The notes: a model not told the origin generated them from the sequence alone. Counted from the stretch's first letter, positions 46,374 to 58,301 are shown. The stretch is DNA of 64,000 nucleotides from Psettodes erumei (GCA_016785225.1 JAFBJZ010000406.1:101325-165324); one strand, 5' to 3'. A program made the numbers and translations.

Positions 46374-48240
46374 ATTATTATTATTATTATTTTCACGACA
46401 ATTAAATCGCATTTTTCGAGGCCTGAACATGCTCAAAAACTCACCAAATTTTGCACACGCGTCAGGTCCGGTGAAAAATTACGTATTTTAAGGGTCTTCA
46501 GAATGGGCGGGGCAAAATGGCTCGGTGGCGCCCCCTAGAAATTTTCAAATACCCCTCCCCATTGGGGTTATTTTGACCTAGGCAGATGAAATTTGGTGGG
46601 TGCATGGACAGTGCCAAGTCCTTCGACAAAGTCTCTTGCAGCCATGACCCAAACCATACAGGAAGTCGGCCATTTTGATATGAATATGCAAATTTTGGCC
46701 ATTTTTGGCCATTTCCACGTGTTATATTTGAACGAACTCCTCCTAGAGATTTCATCGTATCAGCTTCAAACTTGCTGTGCTGACTCTCAAGGCCTTAGTG
46801 ATCAAAAGTTGTTAAAGGTTTTTATGGCTCGCAAAAAATGTGGGCGTGGCGGCGCGGCGAGTTTTGATGTTTTGCCAGAAAGCACGAAACTGCCATAACT
46901 TCAGCGTATGTGGTCTGATCTCCATCAAACTTCACATGTATGATAATACTCACTTCCCAGAGGTATCCGCATATTCATATTCATTGAAAGTCACAGCGCC
47001 ACCTATTGGCGACAGGAAATCACATGTTTTGTACTTTGATGTTCAACATCAAGTATCTAAATCCGATGAAGCTAAATTTTACTGTGGTAAGCCTTGAGAT
47101 AAGGTAGATGCTGGATTCAGAAGAAGTCGTGCTCCCTTCTCATGGCGGCCCCGTGGCGGCGCGGCGAATTTGGATCCTTCGCCATCACCATCAAAGTGCT
47201 CTAATTTGCACATACCTTGTCCGATGTGCCTCAAATTACATACGTATAATCAGCGCATTGGCCTGAAGAGATCTATGGGACTATATGGTCCTATTGTCAT
47301 ATCGCCACCTATTGGCGACAGGAAGAAAATTTCAAAAACCCCTCCCCATTGAGGTTATTTTGACCTGGGCGGATGAAATTCGGTAGGTATCTGCAACGTC
47401 CCACGACCTTCGAAAAAGTCTCTTGTGGCAATGACTCAAACCTTACAGGAAGTCAGCCATTTTGATTTGAATGTAAAAATTTGGCGTATTTTTCACCGTT
47501 TGCACGTGTTATATATGAACGAACTCCTCCTAGAGATTTCATCGTATCAGCTTCAAACTTGGTGTGCTGACTCTCGAGGCGTTGGTGATCAAAAGTTGTT
47601 AAAGGTTTTTATGGCTCGCAAAAAATGTGGGCGTGGCAGAGCGGCGAGTTTTGATGTTTCGCCAGAAAGCACGAAACTGCCATAACTTCAGTGTACGTGC
47701 TCCGATCTCAGCCAATCTTCACATGGATGATAATAATCCCCTCCCTGAGACATCTGCATGTTCATATTCCATAAAAGTGACAGCGCCACCTATTGGCAAC
47801 AGGAAATCACATGTTTTGTACTTTGACGTTCAACATCAAGTATCTTAATCCGATGAAGCTGAATTTTACTGTGGTAAGCCTGGAGACATGGTAGATGCTC
47901 AGTTCTGAAGATGACATTCTCCCGGCTCCTGGGGTTCCGATGGCGGGTCAGCGAAGTTGGATCCCTCGCCATCGCCATCTAAAGCGTTGTAAGTCTCAAA
48001 TGCCTCATCCGATCTGCTTCAAATTACACACGTACAATTGGGGCGGCATCCTGAAGAGACCTGAGGGACTATGTTGTCGCATTGTTGTAGCGCCACCTAT
48101 TGGCGACAGGAGGAAATGTTCAAAAACGCCTCCCCATTGGGGTTTTTGGGGAAATTCGGGGAATTCAGCGTCAGCCGGGTCGGGTCCCTTGAGTTGGGCG
48201 AGGGGTGCGAGGGCCCGTTATCACTGCTTGCAGTTTTAAT
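46374..48240 (+). repeat. Array unit 3
   Basis: Begins with (ATT)n and the linker 'cgaggcctgaacatgctcaa' without a head hairpin. Monomer A starts at 46,552 and B at 47,339. It ends with the tail at 48,210-48,240. It is closest to unit 4: both share 'ggctcgcaaaaaatgtgggc' in the A and B monomers. Confidence 0.85.
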
Positions 48241-50037
48241 TATTATTATTATTTTCACGACAATTAAATCGCATTTTTCGAGGCCTGAACATGCTCAAAA
48301 ACTCACCAAATTTTGTACACGCGTCAGGTCCGGTGAAAAATTACGTATCATAAGGGACTCCAGAATGGGCGGGGCAAAATGGCTCGGTGGCGCCCCCTAG
48401 AAATTTTCAAATACCCCTCCCCATTGGGGTTATTTTGACCGAGGTGGATGAAATTTGGTGAGTGCATGGACGGTGCCAAGTCCTTCGAAAAAGTCTCTTG
48501 CAGCCATGACCCAAACCGTACAGGAAGTCAGCCATTTTGATATGAATATGCAAATTTTGGCCATTTTTGGCCATTTCCACGTGTTATATTTGAACGAACT
48601 CCTCCTAGAGATTTCATCATATCAGCTTCAAACTTGGTGTGCTGACTCTCGAGGCCTCAGTAATCAAAAGTTGTTAAAGGTTTTTATGGCTCGCAAAAAA
48701 TGTGGGCGTGGCGGCGTGGCGAGTTTTGATGTTTTGCCAGAAAGCACGAAACTGCCATAACTTCAGCGTATGTGTTCTGATCTCCATCAAACTTCACATG
48801 TATGATAATACTCACTTCCCGGAGGTATCCGCATATTCATATTCATTGAAAGTCACAGCGCCACCTATTGGCGACAGGAAATCACATGTTTTGTACTTTA
48901 ATGTTCAACATCAAGCATCTCAATCCGATGAAGCTACATTTTACTGTGGTAAGCCTTGAGACATGGTAGATGCTGGATTTACAAGATGGCGTGCTCCTGC
49001 GTCATGGCGGCCCCGTGGCGGCGCGGCGAATTTGGATCCTTCGCCATCACCATCAAAGTGCTCTAATTTGCACATACCATGTCCGATCTGCCTCAAATTA
49101 CACACGTATAATCAGAGCACCGGCCTGAAGAGATCTATGGGACTATATGGTCCTATTGTCATAGCGCCACCTATTGGTGCCAGGAAGAAAAATTTAAAAA
49201 ACCCTCCCCATTGAGGTTATTTTGACCTGGGCGGATGAAATTCAGTAGGTGTGTGGAACGTCCCCTGACCTTCAAAAAAGTCTCTTGGGCCATGACTCAA
49301 ACCTTACAGGAAGTCAGCCATTTTGATCTGAATGTAAAAATTTGGCGTATTTTTCACCGTTTTCACGTGTTATATTTGAATGAACTCCTCCCAGAGATTT
49401 CATTGTATCAGCTTCAAACTTGGTGTGCTGACTCTCCAGGCCTTGGTGATCAAAAGTTGTTAAAGGTTTTTATGGCTCGCAAAAAATGTGGGCGTGGCGG
49501 CGCGGCGAGTTTTGATGTTTCGCCAGAAAGCACGAAACTGCCATAACTTCAGTGTACGTGCTCCGATCTCAGCCAATCTTCACATGGATGATAATAATCC
49601 CCTCCCTGAGACATCTGCATGTTCATATTCCATAAAAGTGACAGCGCCACCTATTGGCAACAGGAAATCACATGTTTTGTACTTTGACGTTCAACATCAA
49701 GTATCTTAATCCGATGAAGCTGAATTTTACTGTGGTAAGCCTGGAGACATGGTAGATGCTCAGTTCTGAAGATGACATTCTCCGCCTCCTGGGGTTCGGT
49801 GGCGGGTCAGCGAAGTTGGATCCTCGCCATCGCCATCTAAAGCGTTGTAAGTCTCAAATGCCTCATCCGATCTGCTTCAAATTACACACGTACAATTGGG
49901 GCGGCATCCTGAAGAGACCTGAGGGACTATGTTGTCGCATTGTTGTAGCGCCACCTATTGGCGACAGGAGGAAATGTTCAAAACGCCTCCCCATCGGGTT
50001 TTCGGGAAATTCGGGAATTCAGAATTCAGCGGGTCAT
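48241..50037 (+). repeat. Array unit 4, right end truncated
   Basis: Same organisation as unit 3 (A at 48,413, B at 49,203). The tail is degraded: after 'cgggaattcagaattcagcg' the sequence passes into unique DNA at about 50,037 without the complete 'gagggcccgttatcactg' end. Confidence 0.83.
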
Positions 50038-52189
50038 CGCTTTAATTTCAGACAGTTTGGGTTTGGATTTTTGAGCAGCAACAAATTTTTCAAAATACTA
50101 GACAGCAGAGAATCAGGACTCAACAGATGTATGGAAAAATACTGGACCTTTTCCTGGAGCCTCAGTCTGAAATAAAGCCTGTGTGGATGAAAAGTTATGG
50201 CAAACCTGAGATATAGTTGTTGAGCATAGATGATGCTTACATCCATCATGTGCTGAAATTCCATTTAATGGTTTCCTCATGATTGAAAATATCACCTGGA
50301 ATGTCTGACATGTATTCAGCTGTTTGACAGTGGTCTGGCTCATCATCTGACACATTTGTGTTTCCATTTGTTTCGAACCTGGTGCTGTATGCTGCTCTTT
50401 CCAGCTTGTCACTTGCAACTTATTATTAATAATATGTCCATTGTCCTGAGAGATACTGTTTTGTTTGATTTCATCAGACTTTGATGAGTTTACATGTTTG
50501 GTTTGCATTGTTCAAGCTTGTGGGAATACTGTCATTCAAATGCTGATACGGAACAAGACACAAAGTAGACAGACATAAGATTCTCTTAGTGTAGATATTT
50601 TTAAGTCCAAAATCTAAACTAATATTAAACCTGTTGGTGAAATCTGCTGATTGTGACCTGTGAACAGAGAAATCTTATTTAATTTGCTATGGTACTATAT
50701 ACTGCATTTGTGTCAGTGTGTGAGAATTCTCTATTACAGTACATTGTGTTAATTTTTTTTATCCTTTTATTTCCTGACATATGTGGTATGGTTTGCTCTC
50801 ATAACTGATAACATTAATGATCAATATGTCTTTGTCTGCTTTGGGTTACAATGGTTCAGTAAAATAGAGGAGGACCTGTCATCGGTCACCTGAATTTCAT
50901 TGTCCGATGAGGGTCCACAAAGCATTGATTATGCAGGATGACATCAGTATGATTTGGTCAGCCCTATGAGTCAATGATTACATCTCTTTATTTGGCTGTA
51001 GCCTAGCCCCACCAAAACTGTTTTTTTGTGAACAAATCTCAAATCTTTGTTTTAATACTGTTAAGGTGGATAAATGTTATACTTTGTTGTGTCAGTTATA
51101 CATAACATTATTTAAGATTCTCCAAATTATGAGCTGTGTGGATACACATTCATCATCTCTGTGGCAGCAAGAATTATTTCCTCTACTGGTCAAATTATGC
51201 ATATCCCTTATTCCTGCACTTGGCTTTTCTGCAAATGACTCAAAGTGTCATGAGAGATCATCAACTAAGAGCAGCGTATTTTCTATTAGCCATGCTAGCA
51301 GTGTGACTCTATGGACTGCAGTGTTGGTCACTCTGCAGTGGATTGTTCAATTAGTAGACTATTCTACCACTGGTTGAGACTGAGATCTCCCAAGAGCTAA
51401 TGAAGGAATTGCCATGAAATGTTGTACAAACACTCTCTAAACTAAAATGCTATTACATTTATATAATTCATTCATGGTCCCCCATGACTTGTGTGATCCT
51501 CAGACTTTTCCTCCTCTGTCTCAGTCATCAGCTGCTTAGCTACCAGTAGCATCACATTAATGCACCTAACATTCCTCTCTTAAGTGTCTGCTGGTAACTT
51601 CAGGCTTCATGCTGGAAGTTAAGGATGGGAAATTGAGAAAATATCATGGAAATGGATTACAAAGATGTAAGAGATATTTGTATCTATGTGTCTTAAAATG
51701 ACAGAAACACTGTGGGTGATAGAGAGTACTATAGTACCTCAGGAAGTGCTGTTACCTGACTCAATCTTAATTGTGTACAAACCCCACAACAGCAAAGCAG
51801 AGCATCATTTTACATTTTTCAGGTGACGCCATCATTTTGTTACACTTTATATTACTGATGTTAAAAATGGATGATGGAAAGTAACAATGACCTACTGATT
51901 TACAGTCTGTCAAAGTTCTAGCAGGAATAAAAAATGTTATACCTTTTTATGTTTTGGAGCCAGCAGGTAGACATTTACATAAATAGATGCTGCAGGTGCA
52001 GTGGGGCTCTCATTTTCAAGCATAGGCTTTTGATTGATGAAAAATCAACTTGAATGTCATCAATAATCCATCACACTTACAAACTGCCAGAGTCACTAGC
52101 AGTGACTACACTGTGAACTCCTTCTGCTGTTGTGTTCACAGAGCATTTGTGGACAGAGACTTACACAGCAGATCTTTCCACATTGCCAA

Positions 52190-52232
52190 ACAGTGTCTTG
52201 TGTCTTGTCTTGTCTTGTCTTGTTTGTCTTTT
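52190..52232. repeat. (TCTTG)n short tandem repeat
   Basis: About seven imperfect TCTTG units in vegfc intron 1. Confidence 0.85.
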
Positions 52233-53025
52233 CCTGTTCATAATCCACACATCCATTATACCATTTTTCTGTGCAGAGAATATCGGAAATGTATGATGTT
52301 CATTTGATAAGTTGCTGTGAATGTTTTGTAAGCTTTGGAGCAGGAGAGAATGCATTAATATTCAAGAATGAAACAGTGTATTGTTTCATGTTCATGGTTT
52401 GACTACTGATATTATGTACAATAGTCTTACCTAATGTGTACATGTGTTTGTCATTTGTGCTTAGTTGCCTCAGAGTTATTTATTTTACTATTTTTATTTA
52501 AGTTATATTGACTTCACATTTGTATTGTATTGCTTTTCTGTCCCATAATTAATATTCTGTGATGGTGAGTAATTCTTAGAATAATAATAATAAAATTAAT
52601 TGAATCCCTAACACTCTTGTAGAAAATTGATGAATGTAAAAACATCATCAAAACTATTGAATCCATACTGTAAGTATGTACGCAACTCAGTGAAATATCA
52701 GTGGCAGCTTAATTCATGTTTCATGTTCCAAGTATTTCTGTTTGCATTTGTCTGGTGTTTTTACCAGTCTCAACATTCATAAAAAATGTCAAACCTTCAA
52801 ACAGTATAAAAGGACAAAATAGTGAGTGTGGTCACTGTATTGGTAAAGTGCCCATCTCATGTCAGTCTATTGAGTCCTCACTCAGCTTTGTAATGCCTTG
52901 TTTGGACTTTAAAGCAGGAAACTGTAGTTCCTCCATCTTATTTAGAACTGCTGTATTCTCAATTGTTTCTTGTCTCTCTGAGCAAATGTGACAGCGGAGA
53001 AAAGGCTTTTTCCCATGTGAAGGGG

Positions 53026-53044
53026 CAGTGTGTGTGTGTGTGTG
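53026..53044. repeat. (GT)n microsatellite
   Basis: Short GT run in vegfc intron 1. Confidence 0.85.
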
Positions 53045-53493
53045 CATACCCAGACACACAAGCACAAACACAGAATCAGGGGAAACTGAGGCAGAACACA
53101 CAAAGAAAGTCAAATACATACACACACAGAAAAAGGAAGAAACCCAAACAGGACACATGTACATGTGTACAAAATCTATGCAGACAGAAAACAAATACAA
53201 AACATGCATATGCATATAGAAACACGCTTAGATAAATAAAAAAGATTCAAAAAATTGAATGTTGTATTTATTATTGCTGTAGTGACTGTAGTAAGTGTAA
53301 AGAGAGTGAGAAACACAATTAAATACAATGGACTGGTTCTTTATGTGTGTTTGATTCCCTTCTAATATAAAGGCCAGTCACTGCGTTTGTGTGTGAGTGT
53401 GTGAGAAAGACAGCCTTGACTGCAGCAAATAGTAGTATTGTCTCTGCTGGATTGAAATGGCTTGTTTATTTTAAATAGTAAAATGTTATAAAA

Positions 53494-53534
53494 TGGGGTC
53501 CCAAAGTCTGAGACCTCTTTTGGACCCCACTGTA
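53494..53534. repeat. Collapsed Tc1-type inverted ends
   Basis: 'tggggtcccaaagtctgaga' is followed at once by 'tcttttggaccccactgta', so the two ends of a Tc1-like element (terminus TACAGTGGGGTCC-AAAGTCTGAGACC) face each other with no interior, making a palindrome. This is a deletion remnant. Confidence 0.5.
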
Positions 53535-54508
53535 TATCTAATTGTACTGTCGGACAGGAAGGGAGATAACATTCACATAAACTTTCCATACATTTGTCAA
53601 AGAAGATGAAATAGTTGAATTGTGAGCTGACCCAAAACAGTCACAATAATGAAGCTAGCCAGTTAATCATTACTTGCTTATTATTTATCTGTGATCAAGG
53701 TGGTCAGTCAGACAGTCAAACATTCCAAAATTTTGAGTAGAATGTCTTGATAAATGGTTGATTAGTTAATTGTTTTACGAATCCTAGCTCATATTGTATA
53801 CAGCTCAACCTATAATATATGGCAGACAGTCTGGTTGATTTGATGTGGACCAGTTGCTTTTTTGTGTTAGTCCGGTTTGTGTTAACAGTGATACTGACAT
53901 TGAGACAAATCATTGACCTGAAAGTTTTGACATGCACTTTGCTTGTCTATTTAATAAGTATGATAGGTCTTGAACCCACAGCATACAGAAATATGCTACT
54001 AATTACCCAATACCAGAAGTGGCTCAGCCTATAGGTGTATTTTGCCAAACTGTGGCAACTGTGCAACTGTGAAGAAACCTGATTGGTGCAGGTTATTATA
54101 AATGTGTCATTCTATTTAGTCATGTCTGATTAATCCTTTGACTTTTCAGAAGAAAAATGTGAGTGTACTGTATGGTACCAATGTTGTATCAGGACAATTG
54201 TTTTTTGTTTAACCAGTGAAAAGGTTTGAAGGGATTTAGCTGTTAGCTGAACTAGTGCAATGTTATAGTACCTTTGGCTAGCAATATCAAATACCAAAAA
54301 GGCATGCATTTTTACTTGTAGTCTCCAAATGAAGAGTTTGTGTTGAGTAGAGTAGAACTGATCATTTCATCACTTACTACACTGTGTTCTATTAGTCCTG
54401 CCCACTTGAGATCAAACAAGGCTATATGGAGACCATGACCTAAAATGAGTTTTCCACCCCAATTTACTGTAACAGCACTTTTCAGTGAAGGTGCCTCATC
54501 TCTTCCAG

Positions 54509-54752
54509 GACACTCCACCAAAGGCAGACATGGAGCAGAAGCTGCGTTCAGCCTCCAGTGTGGATGAATTGATGAGTCTCATCTATCCTTCATACTGGGC
54601 CACTCTGAAGTGCAGATCCAAAGTTTCTGTTGCTGCTGCCTCCTCAGGCTCCAAACACTCTCAGCAGCTGCAACCTCACCAACTGAGGCCGTGGGCTGAT
54701 ACAGAAGAGCCAACATTCGCTGCTGCCTACCTCAACTTGGATGTCTTGAAAA
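54509..54752 (+). CDS. vegfc: Vascular endothelial growth factor C, coding exon 2
   Basis: 244 bp (81 codons plus 1 base), opening in phase 0 after acceptor CTTCCAG. It encodes the N-terminal propeptide, which is cleaved during processing and helps matrix and receptor control. MEQKLRSASSVDELMSLIYP then SYWATLKCRSKVS aligns with the mammalian VEGFC propeptide block around SSVDELM..LYPEYWK. A Ser/Gln-rich variable stretch follows (residues about 37-63 of the exon), then EPTFAAAYLNLDVLK, equivalent to the end just before the cystine-knot domain. The donor is A/GTATGT at 54,753 (phase 1). SSVDELM with YP.YW fits VEGFC and not VEGFD. The cystine-knot and C-terminal exons are not in the window. Confidence 0.94.
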
Positions 54753-55377
54753 GTATGTTTACACTTTGCTTTAATATCTTTTTTTGACTTAAGGAAATAC
54801 AAATTGGATCCTCACAGCAGCAGTCTAAATGCTTAACTTAGTAGAATTAATTGTATTTGAGAATGTACAGTTTGATTTGTCACAAAACATTTCTGCAACA
54901 GTTAGAATCCTATAGTAGGCTACAATGAATCATGTTATCTTGTTAATTCACATCAAATATGGATGTAGTTGCTTCATAATAACAGTTCCTGAAATTAACC
55001 TATTTACAGAGTTCATGCTTCACATATACAGGTTGTTTGACAATTACATTTATGTCAGTATGTATGAGGAGGAACATTTAACACCATTACATGGCACACA
55101 TTCTCTTAAACAAGACCATTTATTTCAGTCTTTCACATAAAAATTGAGTTTAAGGTACTTCTACAACTACTTACTTTTGCCCATTTACAGTCTATTTGTG
55201 TCTTTGCAGTGTTGAAATCAATCAAACCAAAAGTGTTTTGTCCAGTCTGTGGGTATGGCCCGAAGTGACTGTGAAAGTATACGAAAATGAAAAGGTATTA
55301 ATTACAAACAAAATTAAAGCTGTATACATATCAGTGTATCTGAAGATGTTTCCCCTTCTATTTCATCCTTCCTTACA

Positions 55378-55516
55378 AGAGGCAGTGCTTTAAGCACTAA
55401 ATGTATCCATCTCGTGCATATGCAGGTCGAGTATCTATACCAACAAAGTCACCTGTGACCCCTGATGACCCCGGCTAACCTATATCTTCTGGTGTCATCA
55501 GAGGATCTGTTCCTGT
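55378..55516 (+). repeat. DIRS left inverted terminal repeat
   Basis: Pairs with 58,226-58,301 in inverted orientation. 'agaggatctgttcctg' at the inner edge is exact in both. Confidence 0.82.
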
Positions 55517-56639
55517 TCATCTTCTCACTTTTGCAGGTAGACTGCATGTTACTAAAGCTCTAGCTGAAAGCTAAAGTCTCAATATTGCTTCACTGATATT
55601 CATCGAGGGTAGCCTTGTGTCAACTTTGGTCATAGTTGCGAGCTGTTTGCCCTCCAAGGGATGTGGCAGGCTGCACTCCAGTGAGAGGGTTGTTGCAGTT
55701 TGCCGTGGATGCTCCTTTGTTCAGCTCATCAGTTGGTTTCTCAGCTGATTAAGTACCAAACATAGTGATAAGTATTAACTTATTGCTTGTAATCATCATT
55801 AAATATTTGTTTGATAATTGTTGGTGATGGCACAGTACACAATCCCTCTCCCAACATTTGTTGTGTTATTTATTTTAGTGTTTACCAACCTGTTTGGCCT
55901 ACTTGTTTGTACTGGCAACAACTGCTTGACAATAGCTCAGTAGCAAGACCCATTTTTTCCTCAGCTAACTTGCCACTTTGGAACCAACTCAGCTAAGTAC
56001 ATGCACTGTTGGTATTTCATAAAACTATTGGCTTTATAGTTGGCAGAAGTGTTACTGCTAATTTGAAACATATTTGTTGCAACCACTGTTGGTGACTACA
56101 GTGTGCCCCACTGCCAGCAATTGTACTTATTCTTTGCATTCTGAATTTTGGTGGTTGGGCAACCATTGTTGTTTGGCCTGTATGGCTTGTCTGTGGTCCC
56201 AGAATGACCATAATAGTGCCCCTTGTGCCTGGGCCGCAGCTCCTGAGGAACTGGCAATCAACTCTCAAATCTAAACAGTCAAAATATTGGGCTGCAGATA
56301 CAGTGGGCGCCTCCTCCTGGAAAAGAGAAAAGGAATCCAAAATTACCTGCAAGGTGGACCAGCTGACTGAGGAGTTTAACCAAAGGAAATCCTTCTCCCT
56401 AATCCCTCAAACAGGGACTGGTGTGGGTGATAGAAGAATTCCTCTTTCTCCCTCGGTCATGTTAGGTCCAGTGGATGTTGCTCTTTTAGTGTGGGTTTAG
56501 TCACTGAGTTTGGTGAACAGCTTCCTGGGCTTCACAGGAGAGTGCCTTCTCTCAGCAGGCCTAGGGGTTCTTCAGCTGCCCCCCAGTGCCACTCTCAACC
56601 ACAACTCCACTGACTACCTTCAGTAGTTTCAGTTTCAGA

Positions 56640-57035
56640 TAGTTGTCCTCAACTTAAGGGGACTCAACAGGTTCTCGAAGATCTTGAAGTTCTGCATGCT
56701 CCGTATTACAGAGGTTCTTCATACTCTAGCCAGAGTGCAGTGGTTTACATCAGTTAATCTGAAAGATGTCTTACCTTTGCCACAACACAGGCTATTATCA
56801 AGTGTTTTTCAAGGAAATCATTTTCCGTTCAAGGTGCTTTCATTCGACCTCTCACTCCCCATGCGTGTTCTACAGGTGCATGCCAGCAGCAGCTTTCACC
56901 AATGCATTCACGGGGCATGAAGGTCCTGCTGTCCCTGGATGACTGGCTCATCTGCATGCTGTCCCAGGAAATGGCCCAGGACATGGTGCGTCTTTTCCTG
57001 GAGGTGACTCTGGACATGAAACCATGAAAGCCTGT
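56640..57035 (+). pseudogene. DIRS reverse transcriptase fragment
   Basis: Peptides on + are VVLNLRGLNRFSKILKFCML, WFTSVNLKDVLPLPQHR (catalytic D replaced by N in S.DLKDA), FKVLSFDLSLPMRVL and KVLLSLDDWLICMLSQ (LDD active site, about 56,926-56,970). The order and spacing match DIRS/Ngaro-type RT (LPYLDDWLI). A deletion and frame changes break the gene. Confidence 0.85.
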
Positions 57036-57499
57036 CTGCCACCTCAGTGGGTGGTCAACATACTACACCTCCTACCCTTCTTCCAAGAGGGCAGGTGGTT
57101 ACCCTATGTCCAGTTAGGTGCCTCCTTAGCAAATTGTGCAGTTAGGCTCCCCTTAGGCTTGCTGTTGCTATGCCCCCTTTAGAGGTGACTGAACCGCTTC
57201 CAATTGGATGCCAAGTGGTGCCAGCACAAGAACTAGAGGTGTCATGGCCTCGCCTCCTTGCTCTGGCTTTGTGGAGAGAGAGGTCATTTCTGCTTCAGGG
57301 CAAGTCCATGGGATCCATTTGATCGCATCCGGAGACCATTACAAGAGATGCCTCCCTCTCAGGTTGGGATACAGGATGGCAGAACTGGACAGAACAGGTG
57401 GCAGCTGTTCTTTGTTATTTGGTGCCTGGATGGATGGGGACTAAGTGCACTGTTCACTATGTACAATTCTGGAGTTCTTTAGATCCACTCCTAGAGGAT

Positions 57500-58125
57500 G
57501 GTAGGTCCCTCACTGCCCTGAGGGTATTCGTGGTAGCTATTTCCCTCAGACATGCTTAAGTCAATAACAACAAGGTGGAATGCAAGAGATATGTGTTGCT
57601 CTTTATAAAGAGGGCTTTAAGGCTATGTCCCTCATAAAATTGAAGTGGGTGTCTTTAAAGACCACTTTTTTCTTTTGCCATCGTTTCAGCAAAGCAAGCT
57701 ACATGCCCTGTCGCTGAGTGACATATGTCTAAGGTTGAACTCAGAAGGCTCAGGGGTCATTCTGTGACAGCATTTCTTCCACACCCTATTGTCATTCAAT
57801 CAAACCGTAACCAACCCATCTATATGGCACAGTTTAACCCCCTCAAAGGCAAAGGGGATGATAAGACTGAGACTGTGCTCTGTGCAGACTTTAAGGGTCT
57901 ATGTAAATAATAAACTCACTGGGTTGTGGATGTCATCACCCATGCATATAAAACAGGTGGTCACTCCCTGCCCTCTGGTGTGAGGTGCCACTCTACTAGT
58001 TACTGCTGTTGTCCAGGTCTACTGCTTCCTCTCAGTGAGGTATGTATGGGGGTTCCTCATGACTTTGTTGGTATGAGTCATCCAGTGCTTAAACACTGCT
58101 TCAGGCGGTCAGGAAGGATGAAATA
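57500..58125 (+). pseudogene. DIRS tyrosine recombinase (YR) fragment
   Basis: Readable pieces are SLTALRVFVVAISLRH (about 57,510), VELRRLRGHSVTAFLPHP (about 57,731), VDVITHAYKT and PSGVRCHSTS (about 57,928-57,995). The last corresponds to the G.R.HSTR box, the H-x-x-R part of the recombinase active site, with Tyr for the final Arg (HSTSYC). A terminal piece near 58,060-58,120 is too degraded to show the catalytic Tyr. Such recombinases integrate a circular DNA intermediate without target duplication. Confidence 0.72.
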
Positions 58126-58225
58126 GAATGAAAGTTACATATGTAATTACATTACATTCAAATACATTACATTTTGAACCCCAGATAACCACAAGAACAT
58201 TCTGTCACTTTGTGAGAATATTCTG

Positions 58226-58301
58226 CAGGAACAGATCCTCTGTTCGACATTGTTGATAAAGATACTTGACCTACACATGCAATGCTTAAAGCACGACCTC
58301 T
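58226..58301 (-). repeat. DIRS right inverted terminal repeat
   Basis: Reverse complement of the left repeat: 'caggaacagatcctct' at the inner edge and 'tgcttaaagcac' near the outer edge. Confidence 0.82.

Larger units (their letters stand above)
42435..50037 (+). repeat. Tandem array of four ~1.86-kb higher-order units
   Basis: The landmark 'cccctccccatTggggttat' or its 'gaggttat' variant recurs at 42,585, 43,374, 44,693, 45,479, 46,552, 47,339, 48,413 and 49,203. The spacings are about 789, 1319, 786, 1073, 787, 1074 and 790 bp. The array is therefore pairs of about 0.79-kb monomers (A then B) plus a linker, giving units of about 1.86 kb (units 3 and 4) and 2.1 kb (units 1 and 2, which have extra head copies). 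'ggggtt' marks A and 'gaggtt' marks B. Units 1-3 end with 'gagggcccgttatcactgct' and unit 4 is cut near 50,037. Short open frames recur at the same monomer positions and have no domain. The family is widespread in teleosts; transposon class unknown. Confidence 0.9.
32005..54508 (+). other. vegfc: vegfc intron 1 (22.5 kb)
   Basis: Bounded by donor GTAAGT at 32,005 and a pyrimidine-rich acceptor 'tgcctcatctcttccag' ending at 54,508. It contains a Tc1 relic, LINE and SINE scraps, a BED zinc-finger relic, a 7.6-kb tandem array and several simple repeats. The stretches 32,005-33,765, 35,095-36,640, 37,650-41,730 and 50,040-54,490 show no recognised repeat apart from those listed separately, and may hold enhancers. 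Confidence 0.85.
55378..58301 (+). mobile_element. DIRS-type retrotransposon with inverted terminal repeats
   Basis: The ends are inverted: left 'gtgctttaagca', 'caggtcgagtatct', 'agaggatctgttcctg' (55,384-55,516), and the same words in reverse complement at 58,226-58,301. The left end has about 60 extra bp. Between them on + are an RT (56,640-57,030) and a tyrosine recombinase tail (about 57,500-58,120) instead of a DDE integrase, which is the DIRS pattern. 'gaatgaaagttacatatgta' (58,127) resembles the usual 3' end of fish DIRS elements. Many stops and frameshifts; inactive. Confidence 0.85.

Noticed and set aside
46029..46538. 169-codon open frame, the longest in the tandem array, with similar frames at 43,137, 45,242, 47,170 and 48,963
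   Set aside because: The frames recur because the monomers recur. There is no domain, no splice context, and the reading is interrupted differently in each copy, so it is not a gene family.
42435..50037. CRISPR-like array of palindromic repeats
   Set aside because: The repeats are long monomers with similar, not unique, spacers, no cas genes occur, and the DNA is vertebrate.
55196..55393. Candidate vegfc exon 3 in the next open frame after exon 2
   Set aside because: It lacks the CxxGxC/CGGCC cystine-knot signature and acceptor support; no such block is found up to the right edge.
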